This document shows positions 21,191 to 32,469 of a stretch of DNA of 42,240 nucleotides, piece by piece (the first letter of the stretch is position 1; each line of letters starts with the position of its first letter). The stretch is taken from NCBI GenBank assembly GCA_015478945.1, contig JABUQX010014155.1:1-42240 (forward strand). The letters run 5' to 3'. This DNA is from Trachelipus rathkii. Taxonomy: Eukaryota > Arthropoda > Malacostraca > Isopoda > Trachelipodidae. Under the pieces are notes generated by a model. That model did no database searches and was not told where the DNA came from. It saw only the letters and a list, made by a program, of their open reading frames with translations. A program made the translations under genes and the position numbers.

Positions 21191-22600
21191 CCAAAGCGAT
21201 TGTTGCATTAATTAAAACAAATATGTAGTTTTAACTTTTTATCTTATTATATTATGAAAACAAACATCTTATATCATTGCGATTATTGTAACCAGCAGAA
21301 TGTCTAGCCGGTTGTTACGCTGAGTCAAACGAAACGCAAGACAATAGTCTCACGATGTTAACGCGTGGAGGCTAACTTTCTATCGGCCAGGTCTTGCATT
21401 TGGTTGAAGAATTGTTGGCCAACTGTTCCGATTGGCGGGGAAGATATCGGGTCCAAAAGGCACAGTAGGTGTAGTTCTAAGAACATTTGTATTAGCTGTA
21501 ATGAAAAGAAGAATATATGGTCAAAATTAGAGAACGCTGAGGTGATTTTAATAAACTCCATGGGAGGTGGAATGTGCGGAAGAAGGGGAGGAAGATAGTG
21601 GGAGAAAATCCAGTGGTGATGGATGTCGGGTGGTCAGCCGCCCGGTGGAGGAAAAACTGGTCGAAATGAGCACAACCAAACTAATAGCATAAGTCTAGAC
21701 CAGGCCCTACGACTATATCCTATGTCGAGGTACACTTAGAATCCATCTGCGACGGGCGAGGCGCACGTAAAAGAGCAAATTGTATGTACCAAGTAAAACG
21801 GTTATAGAGAAATGTTCAAGCACAACCTAACACTCCTCTGAGTATATTTAATGGAGAGTACCTGCAGCACTTCGGAAGGGGCCTATGTATTTCCCCCACC
21901 AAGGGAAACCTACAAAAAAAATGTATAGTAATAACTATTCCTATTCATAATATAATTCATTAAAAAATTGTTTGATCGTAAGAGAAAAATATAATTAATT
22001 TCTATCATTTTATACAATCTGTATTTTAAGAAATGCGGTGGAATGTGGAGAATTTTTAAAATGTTTAAAATTGTGAATGCGGATGTGGAGAAATTTTTAA
22101 TCGCGAATGCGGATGTGACATACATTACTACTACAAAACGAAAACCTGTCTACAAGGAGGAAAGACATAATAATTAAAGCCATTAAGCAATTATAGGATA
22201 AACATAATTTGCAAATATTTGACATTGAACCCTTGTACTTAATATTCCCTTTTTATTTTGTCAGCGTTGGAGCTTCTGAAATGATTTTCCTTATTTAAAA
22301 CATTTGTGTTTAACCCAACAAATATTTGATTTATTTCTGGGAGCACAAACACTAAAGGTTTGACTCGGACTCCATCTCAATAAAATTTTTCTCTTTTGTT
22401 TCATGCAAACTCTGGGTCCAAATAAACGAGTGACACATTCTGCAGCCCTAATTAAATATAAATCTCTAACTCTTGTAAGTTCTATAATTGGACAGGCGGT
22501 TGTGATCAAATCAAGCTCACGGACTTTCAAAATTGGTAAGACCCAAAGGGAAAACGGGGACGTACTGATCTCAGATCAGTTGTATGTATCGCACTAGAGA
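21190..22600. other. Mixed DNA without a recognised gene
   Basis: Overlapping short frames on both strands (21358-21598, 22291-22597) have no recognisable domain and shadow one another. A local repeat AATGCGGATGTGGAGAA(A)TTTTTAA occurs imperfectly at about 22031, 22073 and 22104. A GTAAGT donor-like word lies at 22476, but no exon is supported. Confidence 0.45.
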
Positions 22601-22921
22601 ACAATTTTTTTTTTTTACAAAATGACTCCAAATTATCTACAAACAATACGTCGAATAATAATCTTCAAAAAAATACTTCCATACCAGCAATGTGCTGTTT
22701 TGAGGAAATAGGTACTTCAAAATTGAATTATTTCTCTCCTTGCCATTTTGAGTATATTAGAGAGTTTCTAAAGAGTTGCCTGGCGACATCATTGAAGCTC
22801 TTCTGTTTTGTTGAATGCCCAACTTGATATGCCCACAATATATACTCTTGGAAAGCGCCTTCCACATTAACTCGTTTCACAGTTAATTGGTCTAGAAAAA
22901 ACGCAAAAAAGACGTGGCTAA

Positions 22922-23100
22922 AAAAATATATATATATATATATATTATATATTATATTATTATATATATGATATACAAACCATTCTGTAACATATTATAT
23001 ATATATTATATATATATATATATCCAGCATTATATTATATATATAATATAATATATATTATATATTAATATATTTTATATATATATATATATATTATTAT
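22922..23100. repeat. (TA)n array
   Basis: Degenerate TA array broken by a few unique bases (22975-22995, 23022-23030). Confidence 0.92.
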
Positions 23101-23137
23101 ATCTTTATAACCTTTCGATTTGAAAAAAATCGGTTTT

Positions 23138-23199
<62 letters not shown>

Positions 23200-23279
23200 T
23201 TTTTTAATTTTTTTTTTTTTTTTTAAAAAAACATGTTTTTTTTAAAACAATTTTTTTTTTTTTTTTTTTTTTTTTTTCT
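23138..23279. repeat. Poly(T) block (~140 bp)
   Basis: Almost pure T with short A interruptions (TTTATTTTTTTAATT, TTTTAAAAAAACATG). It follows ATTTGAAAAAAAT, which pairs with itself. On the minus strand it is a long poly(A), but no LINE or transcript 3' end precedes it. It could be an expanded insertion tail or a sequencing homopolymer artefact. Confidence 0.85.
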
Positions 23280-23369
23280 AAAATACCCTCTTTTTTGCTA
23301 TATTAACAGAGTTTTAAATTATACAGTAGTACCAATAACCCTTCTAGGCCTAAATATTGACTATTAATA

Positions 23370-23572
23370 AGATTATTTATATATATATTATATATATATT
23401 ATATATTATTATACATATTATATATATATATATATATATATTTATATTATATATGATATTATATATATATATATAATATATCATAATATATTATATATAA
23501 AATATCTTTAATATATATATATATATTATAATATATATATATTATATATATATATTTATACGTTTATATATA
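23370..23572. repeat. (TA)n array
   Basis: TA array immediately beyond the 3' end of the Penelope-like element. Confidence 0.92.
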
Positions 23573-23779
23573 AGCCTTTATATAAGATTTGTTAATAATT
23601 TTAGAAGGGTCACTATTTTTATTAATTTTACTTAAGCCAACAATTTTCACCCGTTTCTTTTCCCGAAACCTTCAGGTGCGGCCTGATTGTTGTTAAGATT
23701 AAAATTTACGATTAATATTAACAATATAATTTAAAAGCTAATTAAAAGCTCTCTTGCAAATAACCTCGATATGGACGAT

Positions 23780-24240
23780 TAGGGAGTATCAAATGTTATT
23801 TAGAAGTGGATTGATATTGATGGTTTACTTTTTGCCTTTAAGGAATGATAGTTAGAGATTCAAGTACAATTTCTGTCTGTTGTAAATTTTGAATGTATGA
23901 GAGGGTCATGTTGTTTATTGTCAATAGTATGGTTATGTTGGCACAGATGTAATGTGAGGGGCGGAATTTAGTGGTTGTTCAGTGCGTAAGGTCATGTTTG
24001 TGTTGGCATTTTCTGCGTGTATTAAAGTCATGTGTTTCTCCGATGAATAAGGAGTACAATGACGGCAAGGATTTATACACATTGGGGTATATGAGTGGGT
24101 GATTTAGATTGGTACAGTCTTACCGGTAACATGTGTTTTTCTTCCGCATGATCAAGGAGTTACAATGACGGCAAGGGATTTTATAAACACAATTGGGTGG
24201 GGTATATTAGTGGGTGATTTATGTTGGGTCTAAGAATAGT
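23780..24240 (-). pseudogene. PLE GIY-YIG-like endonuclease region with internal duplication
   Basis: The minus strand reads NVYKSLPS (VYK at 24072-24080), then FIGET (24033-24047), then DFNTRRKCQHKHDLT (about 23985-24028). It ends with TEIVLESLTI near 23850-23880. This parallels the C-terminal PLE endonuclease pattern VYKI-C...C-YIGET-R-FNTR--EH--D...ES--I. The central tyrosine of YIG is replaced by F in this copy. The first part is tandemly duplicated: a second VYK lies at 24180-24188, 108 bp away, and there FIGET is lost. The two segments span 24029-24109 and 24130-24222. Not functional as it stands. Confidence 0.65.
24029..24222. repeat. Tandem duplication, period ~108 bp, inside the PLE endonuclease
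   Basis: CATGTGTTT...AAGGAGT(T)ACAATGACGGCAAGG(G)ATTT and GGGGTATAT(T)AGTGGGTGATTTA are present twice in direct orientation. Divergence is mainly small indels. Duplication inside the element is more likely a later event than part of the family's architecture. Confidence 0.85.
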
Positions 24241-24289
24241 TTAGGGGTAAATTTCCTGAAGAGATGAGTTTAATATTATTTGTTTAAAA

Positions 24290-25400
24290 TGTATTTTAAA
24301 TTATATTAATGAGGAATGTTAGGTATTGGTAAGAAGCAGTTCTTTTAGAGGGTCTATAATGTGAGGTGATAAAAGGAATTATTTTTGCTTTGTTTAAGGG
24401 CAGAGAAAATATGTGAAAATAGAAAAGAAGTATGTTAAAAATAGAGAAGAAAAAGCTAGCTTTAATTTCAATTCTATAGAAAATAGCATGAGAGTCGTAT
24501 TCTTTAGAGCTCTGAGGAAATAAGGAGAAAGTTGTTCCATTATTTTGTTTGGTGAATGGGCATGAAAACATTCGTATGTAACTTGGGTATGTAAGTAGGT
24601 GCTATAAACAGAGATTGCAAGGGTAGGAGAATTATTAAACCAGAGTTATAAGACATCAAGGAATGATAGGAATTATTTAGATTTCCTAGTGAAGATTTAA
24701 TGATTAGGGTAATAGTGTTGAGGAAAATCAAGTAATTATGTGGAAATTAATGTTTGGAAGGAATAGATGCAAAATTGTCATCCACATATCTGTACCAAGT
24801 AACAGTGAGAAGTTATCCCAAGATAGCTAATTTGTGTTCATTGAAAATATTACTTAGGACAGGAGAAAGGGGGAACCCATACTTACTAGACCGGAATTTT
24901 GTTTCAAAAATTTCTAGTTAATTCGAAAAATTTGTGAGTTTAGTAGGGTAAGTAGGATTAATTGTTTTAAATTGTCAAAGGGAAATGGTAATAGAAATGT
25001 TTTATCAACAAAACCACGTGATAGAACGTGATAGGAGTGAAAGGGTTAAGGGACAGGTACGGAGGTGAAGAGTAAGAGTGAAGTTACATCAAAACTTACA
25101 AGGCAGTTGGGAAAGTGTGGGATTGAGTTTTGGTTTTGCATGATGAAATCTTCAGAATAAGGCTAATTGTTTGTATGATCTGAGAATGTATCAACAAAGA
25201 GGGGGAGATGCTTGTTAGCTGAAGCACTATTGGAATATTTATAGGGACAGATCTAGTGTTAGAGATGATAGGGCGGAAGGAGGGAGGTATTAGGTTTATG
25301 TGGTTTTAGGAGCTTCCCAGTAGAATTTGGTGGAAGGCACGGGAAGGTTTGGCCTTTTTACATTGTGCAGAGTTGAACATTGTTCCCGAAGAAAATGTTT
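24290..25400 (-). pseudogene. PLE reverse transcriptase domain, multiply frameshifted
   Basis: Motifs in order on the minus strand are: an APKT-like remnant of the LPKTHK motif with RPIIS (25261-25311), VSFDVTSL (25082-25099 and on), PLSPVLSNIF (24837-24873), and WYRYVDDNFASIP (24756-24797). FDVT carries the first catalytic aspartate and YVDD the other two, so the active-site residues are present. The stretch after YVDD contains ISVY and HTQVTYECFHAH, fitting the family's VYRKPTHT-YL-F-SxHP segment, then LRALK. Spacing between motifs is close to that of intact PLEs, but stops and frame changes occur in every interval. The assignment to PLE rather than LINE rests on the SPLSP-RYVDD form and on the GIY-YIG region that follows. 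Confidence 0.78.
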
Positions 25401-25739
25401 TTTAGTTTATGTTACAAAAGAGGGTTAATTTGAAAAATTTTGAACTGGAAAGATTTTCTAGGTTGAGGGGGAAAGTATGTTTGTTATCGAGGTAAGATTT
25501 ATACATTTATGTAGGATAGTTTCAGTTTGTTAAGTATAACTATTATTATTAATTTGTTGGAATAAAAGTTTGGATCTTGTAATTATGATATGGTTGTTTT
25601 ATATGTAACGTGAATAGAGAGTTGTGTAACAATTAGGGAGCGGGTGTTTTTCTGATTTAATTATAGGAGAGTTGAAATCTTATAATACATTAGTCTATCC
25701 ATGAAATCCCAGGAGAGGAGATTCTTCTTGGTGAATTCT

Positions 25740-26170
25740 AGTATTTATATTTATTTAAAGTCCACATATATTTCGAATCGGAGTACAAACATTTGACGAC
25801 GAAAATGAGAAGTCTGCTTAGCCCAAAATGATTTTTTTGATCAATCGATGATTCTAATCTGATTTTTATTGATGTTATTAATGAAGGGAATTCTTCACCA
25901 AACATATGTATATAAAATAGTATTATAATTTGTGTTATTTTCTCTTTTATCATGATGATCACTAAGCTTCTTCTTTAATGTGCTAATTAAAGTATAACTT
26001 AGTGAAGGTTAATCACGAGCGAGTTTGGGTTCTGTTATTAACATGACTCTTCGGACATTTTGTTGAACAGTAATTTAATACTTTGCGTCCCGAAAGCGAG
26101 TTTAATTTGTTTCTTGATGATTGAAAAATTCTTTTGATCTTTCCTTAAGAATGAAGAAACTTTTCCTTAT
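25740..26170. other. AT-rich DNA, no gene seen
   Basis: A 74-codon minus frame (25738-25962) begins in AT-rich DNA and has no recognisable domain. It may be 5' sequence of the Penelope-like element or unrelated. Confidence 0.4.
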
Positions 26171-26179
26171 TCAAATTAA

Positions 26180-26460
26180 ATATTTATATATAAAAATAAT
26201 TATATATATACCTAAGTATATATATTATATATCTATATATATAAATTAAAATTATATTAATATAATATTATATATACTCAATGCGTGCTAGATGATAATA
26301 ATAGTATATAATATTAATATATATATATATATAACTATACTTATATATATATTATATATTATATATAATATATATATTACTATATAACTATATGTGCTTT
26401 ACAATAATTTACTATATGCACTCAGTTATTAAAATATATAATATATATAATAATAGATCT
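26180..26460. repeat. Degenerate (TA)n region
   Basis: Several TA runs separated by short unique words (for example CTCAATGCGTGCTAGATG at 26278). Confidence 0.8.
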
Positions 26461-27150
26461 ACAAGGGAAGAAAGTTATTATTCATTTTGTTGAAGATTGT
26501 TGAGGTAAACAGTAGTTTAGGTATAACTAAATTTTTTAGGCAGTTTTTTGATGAAGCTTAATTATTATCTGTGTTAATATATAGTAATGAGAATCTTTGA
26601 ATGCTGTAATTGAGATAATTCTTCCTTAAGTTTCGATCAGTTAAGCATATCTAAAAAAGTTGGATCATACAAGGGCTAGATATACTTTGAAATGTTGTTA
26701 TTGCTAAGCGAATATTCAAGCACACATGATCTGTGTATTAGGACAGTACACTTAATTAGGTAGGTATTTCTGATAATAGCGCCTTTATATAGAAATCTTG
26801 TTAATGAATTTAGAAGGGGAAAATCACTATATTTATATTTACCTTAGCACAATTCTTCCGTTTAATTTCTGAAACCTCCATATGTGGTTTGCTGTTACAA
26901 ACTAAAATTAATTAATATTAACATAGAAATCTAAAATATTTATATTTTTTAATTTTTGGTTAATACTTAAATTTGGGTTCATCACGAATCCAATGGGATC
27001 AGGCACCGAACCATAGCATGAAAGGAAAACCTTAAGATTTTATTTTTTATAGTATTACGATTAATCAGTTATTTACATATAATAATCACCTTATTTCCTA
27101 AGTCATATGTTTAGTTATATACATATGTTATATTCAATTATATATTTAAT
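26460..27150. other. AT-rich DNA, no gene seen
   Basis: No frame or recognised repeat. The words at 26800-26930 (AATCACTAT, CCGTTTAATTTCTGAAACCTCC, GGTTTG-TTGTT-AAA-AAATTA) echo those at 23605-23710 (GTCACTAT, CCCGTTTCTTTTCCCGAAACC, TGATTGTTGTTAAG). The two places may therefore share a repeat that includes the PLE's 3' flank. Confidence 0.4.
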
Positions 27151-27391
27151 ATGTATATTTTATATATATATATATATATATAGTATATTATTATAATTCA
27201 TTATATATTGACATATATGAGCTCTACTACTTGGATAATATATTTTATATCATTGAGATATATATGATTACTATATATATATATATGCCTGGTTGTGTGT
27301 TATAAAATAAATAATATACTATCTGTGTATCGGATAGTGTCGGAGACTTTAAAAAGACAATTTGGTGATAACAAATGTTATCTATATATTT

Positions 27392-27480
27392 TTCGGGGGC
27401 GTGGAGTCACCGGCTTCTCAAAAAATCCAAAAAAAATCCAAAAAATCTAAAATTAAAGAAAAAATTAAAGAATTTATATG
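27392..27480. repeat. GTGGAGTCACCGG plus AAAAAATCC tract
   Basis: GGCGTGGAGTCACCGGCTTCTC is followed by AAAAAATCC repeated about four times, then AAAGAAAAAATTAAAG. The arrangement parallels GTGACGTCACGAATCTG plus AAAAAATC repeats at 40008-40115, and both follow TA-rich DNA. Probably two members of one repeat family. Confidence 0.6.
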
Positions 27481-28850
27481 ATCTTTTTACGGAATTCACC
27501 CAACAAAATCCTGCACACCAAGAAAATCCTACATAAAACTTACTTACCAAAGTACCCTCTACTGCGTAGACCTACCTTCAGTCATATATTGATGGATACT
27601 GTTTAATGCATTGTGGTAGATTTACTGCCGTATATTTTAATGTTTAAAAACCCCTAAAAGAAGGGTGTGTAAGAAGTACCTGACCAGTATACATTGGAAA
27701 AAAGTAATATGAGAGAAAAAAAGGCAAAAAGAGAGTAGAAAAAAAAAAAAATGAAAACCATAAAGAATAAAGAAACCATTTTGGCTGTGTTGTTGTTTGT
27801 TTCGTAGAAAAAGAACACGGAAAAACGGTCCGTACTTGGCTGTGTCTTTCCTGTTTGAAAGCTAAAGAACCGTATTTTGAGCCGTTATTCTTATTTGTAA
27901 TCCCAAGAAACAGATACGATGCTATATTTATAGTAGTATATATAAGAGATATTAGATAGGTATAAGGAAGTATATATATATAATAGGTATATATTCAGGG
28001 TATAAAGTAATATAGTGATAAGCAGATATAATAGTAAGGTATATAGGATAAGTGAGATAAGAAAGATATATTATATATGCAGGTTAAATGAGAGTGATCA
28101 GTAATAGGTATAATTATATACGTTAAATATATATATGTATAATATAATAGATTATACGTGTAGTATTTAGATTAAATGATATAATATATATAGTAATATA
28201 GTAATATAAGTATATAAGTATATAATATTATTAGTAAACTAATATGAAATTGGCTAGGTAAGTTTAAGAGTTATTTATGCCCCATAAAGCGTCTACACAG
28301 TAATAGTATACTGACAAATACTAGAGTTATCATAAAGAAGTTGATAATGCGCATCTATATACGTGAATGAAGTATATAAGTGATATATATAGACTCTATT
28401 AAATAGGCCTATAGTGAGTACGCTATAATTGATAAACATCAGAGTTATATTACTTTATAGTTAGCGTATATATATTATGGTGAGTGAACTTGAATCAGTG
28501 TAAATAAAATAGTAAAATATTTACTCACTTCTAAATATCACTGGTAAAAGGTGTTAGCCATCATGGAGAATATATTATAGGATATTGTAGTGAGATCTGA
28601 GTATATATGCTATGATATATATAATCCAAATCATATTCTGGAAATAATTATCATAATTCTCATAAATTCTCTTGGTGTGGGCAAGGTTGATGTAAATGAA
28701 GCACCAAAAGTACATGAGTATCAAGGGGAAGAAAAAAAGCACTTAGGGATTAACAGTATTCTCCCTTATTCGTGTGAGAGTAAGGAGCCTTAAGTGTAGT
28801 GTGGTAATTCCCAATATCCAGAGAGTAAATATTAAATAGGAGTGTGAAAG
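27480..28850. other. AT-rich DNA, no gene seen
   Basis: Short TA runs and A-rich homopolymers. The plus frame 28590-28793 is unsupported. ACACGGAAAAACGGTCCGTACTTG near 27805 contains the short palindrome ACGGTCCGT. Confidence 0.55.
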
Positions 28851-29590
28851 GTGCTCCACGACGAAGCAGCAGCCGTTCAAACGGGTACAAGATAAGCAAG
28901 ACGGGTCGCGGTACTCATAGAACGGTCGAGTAGCACAGCGAGAGAGAGGATACCTGTTGAAAAAGACAAGTCACTGGGAGACAGAAGGAGAAAGCCATAC
29001 CACTAAGTTCAGCAGGGCAGAACTTGGGCACCGAACATCTCCCGCTTCCGCAGAGTCTTGACATGCCCCATTTTCTAAACAGCGATGAAACGATGACTCA
29101 GTGCATTACAACGCCAAGGAGAGACAGTATGCCTTCTCTCAGATATAATTTCCGGATTTGGCGTTGAGACTCTAAGAAGAGAAGACCTATTTAGCTTGCA
29201 CGGTCAGACTGAATACTGATTCTCGATAAAGTACTCGTTCGCTTCTATATTGGGTTAAAATGAAGATCGTATGTGTAAATTACTTTACTCTGGAACACAA
29301 AGAAGATATTCATCTCAAATCTCATCCATTAAGTAAGGGATTCATAAAAGGATCTACTCTTTAGTTACAGTATTATGATGTCATAGAAAGTCATATATGG
29401 TATCATTACACCATAAAGCGCTAAGATAAATCCTCAGTGTGAAGTCATAGATAAGCTTATAGCTATATGGATTCTCGCTCTACCTATATATATAATATTA
29501 TTGCGACAGATAGAGTTAGAGCTAAGACCGTCTGTATCCATCGTTTTGTAGTAAATTCCCTGTAGTGTATGGCAACGTGATAGAATGCTC
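28850..29590. other. GC-normal DNA at the 3' side of the gypsy remnant
   Basis: Frames are closed. It may be integrase remnant, 3' LTR, or flanking DNA. No repeat of this stretch was recognised upstream of gag, which argues against a well-preserved LTR pair. Confidence 0.35.
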
Positions 29591-29595
29591 AATTT

Positions 29596-29830
29596 TTAGC
29601 CGCTCGGCTTGGGAGAATGCTGAGCAGAGTCAGACGCGCGATACTTGTCCTGATCTGGCACTGTGACGTTGCTAAATCTGTAACAGCACCAGGCACATGT
29701 ACTTACATGCCGAGTTAATGCAATAGTGCGTTGTCTCCTAGCGACGCGACTAAGTGGGCCACGAAGCATGAGACTGTAGAACCGCTGTAGAGAGATCATT
29801 GGTAGATCAAAATTACCAATTAGATTGTTC
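29596..29830 (-). pseudogene. Possible integrase zinc-binding remnant
   Basis: RRQRTIALTRHVSTCAWCCY (29690-29755) lies where the HHCC domain of a Ty3/gypsy integrase would fall. It loosely resembles the RAT-RLI--R-VW-----CLACQ pattern. The histidine pair is not clear, and no integrase core (D,D-35-E) is visible to the left. Confidence 0.25.
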
Positions 29831-30499
29831 GTGAGTGCTGACTTATATGATTTCTCTCATGTCCACTACAAAAACAGGCCAGGAGCAATACATGTATTTT
29901 GACCTGGACATGCCTCTCAATAGTAGTCAATAGCTCTAGTAATTGGTGTGTGTAGACTACCGCGAATATAGTCATATAGATTAGATAATGGGAGCAGCAC
30001 TTTATCGCGAACTCGAATGAGGTACGAAAGGGAACGATTTGTAGAATATCCCTGAGGAGACATCAACATCAGTTAAGTCTTGCTGTGCTCAGTATCACGA
30101 GGGTAGTAATATAAAGACACACACTCACAGACTTGTAGAATGCAAATGAGTGCTTTGCTGGGAGGTGACAGGGAAGTCATCAGTAGTCTGGCACTTTCTC
30201 ACGTGCTTGTTAGGCTTCGAAGTGCTCTGATTGAGCATGACGCCAGAAGAACGATGGACAATCGACGCATGAGATTTACAACTGTGGAGAAGAGAAGGCG
30301 CCGGTCCGTTGAGCAGCTTTGAAAGATTATATCGCACACTGTATAAATGATACGTTCGATATATCAGTGAGCTGTTAAATACTCGATATACAGAGAGTAC
30401 CATACTAGCTCAAGCGTGACAGAAGCTTACTTGATGAGGGAGTAAGTAGTGTGAATAACCAGATCGATTTTGGTGCCTAGAGGACACTAGTAGCGAAAT

Positions 30500-30900
30500 A
30501 AGTAATGTAGTTGTGAAGTTGAATCCAAGTGAGTAAACTGTGGACAGATCAACGACCTGCTTTGAATAGCTAGCGTGTCTAGATCGGAATCGTGTAAGAT
30601 ATCATGCAGTAGTGTACTTCGCTCTATATGAAGCAGAGCTTACTTGTTATGGTAGAATGTGAAATACTTCTCATGGAGTTGATGTGTGCTAACTGCTGAG
30701 AGAAAAAACTTGGGATATAGCATTCCGTAGCTGAGGAGAGAATCAACACTCCGTTCAGGTGCTGACTGCAAGAAACACCTCCGACAGCCAAATCGAAAAG
30801 CCATCACTACTGAACCTCTTCCTTGCCCCGATTCGAAGCTGAGTCCTCGGGGTGGACTAAGAGTGTGGGCTGAAGCGATAGCTTCCTTTGGAAGACTTCA
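30500..30900 (-). pseudogene. Ty3/gypsy RNase H region
   Basis: Immediately after the RT, the minus strand reads SLPKEAIASAHTLSPPRG (about 30840-30895). This matches the FQ-AK-A+A-A--L-HP junction between RT and RNase H. VFLQSAPERS then PKFFLS follow in shifting frames (about 30700-30785), matching GAVL-Q------PLAFFSR. KYFTFYHNKQ-like residues near 30655 fit the KYSTFDRELLA motif. The catalytic D of TDAS is not readable. Confidence 0.5.
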
Positions 30901-30920
30901 AAAGCAGCAATAGACTTCCG

Positions 30921-31870
30921 TCAAGATTCAGTCCACTCTCGTACGACGATGCCTCGGTTGTTTGGAGGCGGCCAATGACGAAGCGAGGTTGAAGGAGTTC
31001 CGAAAGAAATATCAGCGCCCGATTTAAGAAAACCCGATGGTAACGAATCGTTAAAAGGCATGCCAGACGTGGTACTGACGACCAGCTGCTTCTGAGTAAA
31101 CAGGCCTAGGGAAAAGTGCGAATTGCCTCGACGCGCTCTGCAAGAGGGACTAGATACCATCAAACGGAGACAGTATGTCCTTTAGAAAGGTAGAGACAGG
31201 GACACCAAAAAAATACACTTTGCCGGAGCTCAGAGCGAATGCCACATTCATCCAACCTGGCAAAGACGCGCACGTTGCGTGTTGCTCATGCTCGGCAGGA
31301 AGAACCGAGGAAGGCGTATAAGGAGGTCATTCGAATCTAGCAATGTCGAAAGGCAAGACCTGTATAGAACATCCATCGATGAAAGCGTTGGAAAGTGCTG
31401 CAGCATGCGCCCCTCAGGCCGAAAGGCATGCGGGTGTACTCAAAGAGGAGGCCAAAAAGGGTGATGATGGCCGTCTTCTGTAGATACGTCCTCTAATCCG
31501 GATTGGCGCGATCATGATTGTCAGCTCTGAGACAAGGCTCCAGTTTGATAAAAATAGATTTACCAAGCCAGATGTAGAGATGAAAGACTGGATGTTTGGG
31601 ACGATGTAGCGATCTGTTATCGTACAAAGCGTTCGAGAGCACTCAAATCGTCCCACAGGCCTACCAATCAGAAGCAGCCGTTTAGGCACCATGTGGGAGG
31701 AGGACCAATGAATTTCTGGAAGCGCGGTCAGACGATACCAAGTTCGAGCAATGTGCTCAAACTCCGGCGGCTGGCCATGAGCTTGTCCAGGAGGCCAGAC
31801 GCCGAGGCAACGATGCGAAGGTGGAGAGAGCCCGTAGGTCTCTAATATGTGGCGCACAGGAATGTTGACA
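30921..31870 (-). pseudogene. Ty3/gypsy reverse transcriptase
   Basis: The longest clean frame (31414-31974) contains HILETYG then a proline-rich stretch, PPEFEH (31753-31770), WSSSHMVPK (MVPK at 31681-31692), RPVGRF (31645-31662) and TDRYIVPNIQSFISTSGLVN (31556-31620). These match H-IET-GPP, EFE-ML, WSSPLHMVPKK, WRPCGDYR and TDRYP-P-IQ-----L-G---FSKLDL. The next motif is lost to a frameshift. FLKDIL at 31171-31188 is at the YLDDIL catalytic position, with K in place of the first D. LMVSSPSC follows, and the C-terminal frame 30921-31163 has LVVST, a LPSGFL (FLG-like) segment and RHWPPPNN (FP-PT-like). Inactive. Confidence 0.8.
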
Positions 31871-32029
31871 CAGGGAGAGGCAAGAAGAACACAGCGGCAG
31901 TTCAAACAGCGCCCAGGAAAATCCTTCTGCAGGAATGGTGAAGATATGGGAGGTACCTGAAGAAAGGTCAGCACAAGCAGAAACTGCCTTGCAAGAGCAG
32001 AAGAAACATACGTACCTGCAGAAATTACG

Positions 32030-32420
32030 AGACGCTAGAACCGTCAACCAATACTCCTTTTCTAGATCGACCATAATGGGTCGAAATGAGACTAGGAAAT
32101 CAGCTCCAAAAGTGGGTTCGGGGTCACAGTCAAGCAACCACGAATATCCAGGGGAATTGACGGCGGAGCTGAAAGGTCTAAGGTGCACAAGCGTTTCACC
32201 ATAGACGGGGATGGTACTACCATTCTGGCCAGCGCTAAAAGAGGCCCGGGTCAGGAGGAGGAACAGCGTGATTGGTAGACATCATCGAGGTCAGCAAAGA
32301 ATAAGAGATCCGGTGTCCGATAAGGCTAGAAAGAAGATTGGCATAGACCTGTCGAAAAAGGCGCCAAGACACGCCCATCTGAGGCGCGAAGAGACAGAAG
32401 AGAAGAACAAACGGAGGGGG
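32030..32420 (-). pseudogene. Ty3/gypsy aspartic protease
   Basis: SDGRVLAPFSTG (FSTG at 32347-32358) occupies the position of the R-FLVDTGA active-site motif. The catalytic aspartate reads as S in this frame. About 83 codons further on, after frame changes, GADFLVSFRPIMVDLEKEY (32054-32107) matches the conserved GADFL--F-L-VD----RL end of the domain. Order and spacing agree with the family. The changed active-site residue and the frameshifts make it a relic. Confidence 0.65.
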
Positions 32421-32469
32421 TGGCCAGCAAAGGATCCACCGCCATTATGAGACGATGCGCATAGGGGTT

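Larger units (their letters stand above)
23600..25540 (-). mobile_element. Degraded Penelope-like retroelement (PLE)
   Basis: The minus strand carries a reverse transcriptase followed by a GIY-YIG-type endonuclease. That order is diagnostic of endonuclease-bearing Penelope-like elements. PLEs prime reverse transcription at a nick made by their own endonuclease and are common in arthropods. Here the coding region is broken by many frameshifts. The plus strand is conspicuously G/A-rich, as expected for the complement of a C/T-rich coding strand. Terminal repeats (pLTRs) were not identified. The right boundary near 25540 is only where similarity fades. Confidence 0.75.

Noticed and set aside
21358..21598. 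Overlapping ORFs on both strands near the LINE endonuclease
   Set aside because: Neither shows endonuclease or ORF1 motifs, and they mutually overlap.
31935..32204. 89-codon plus-strand ORF opposite the gypsy protease
   Set aside because: Shadow of the minus-strand protease and RT, which carry recognisable family motifs. The same applies to other plus frames at 31279-32917.
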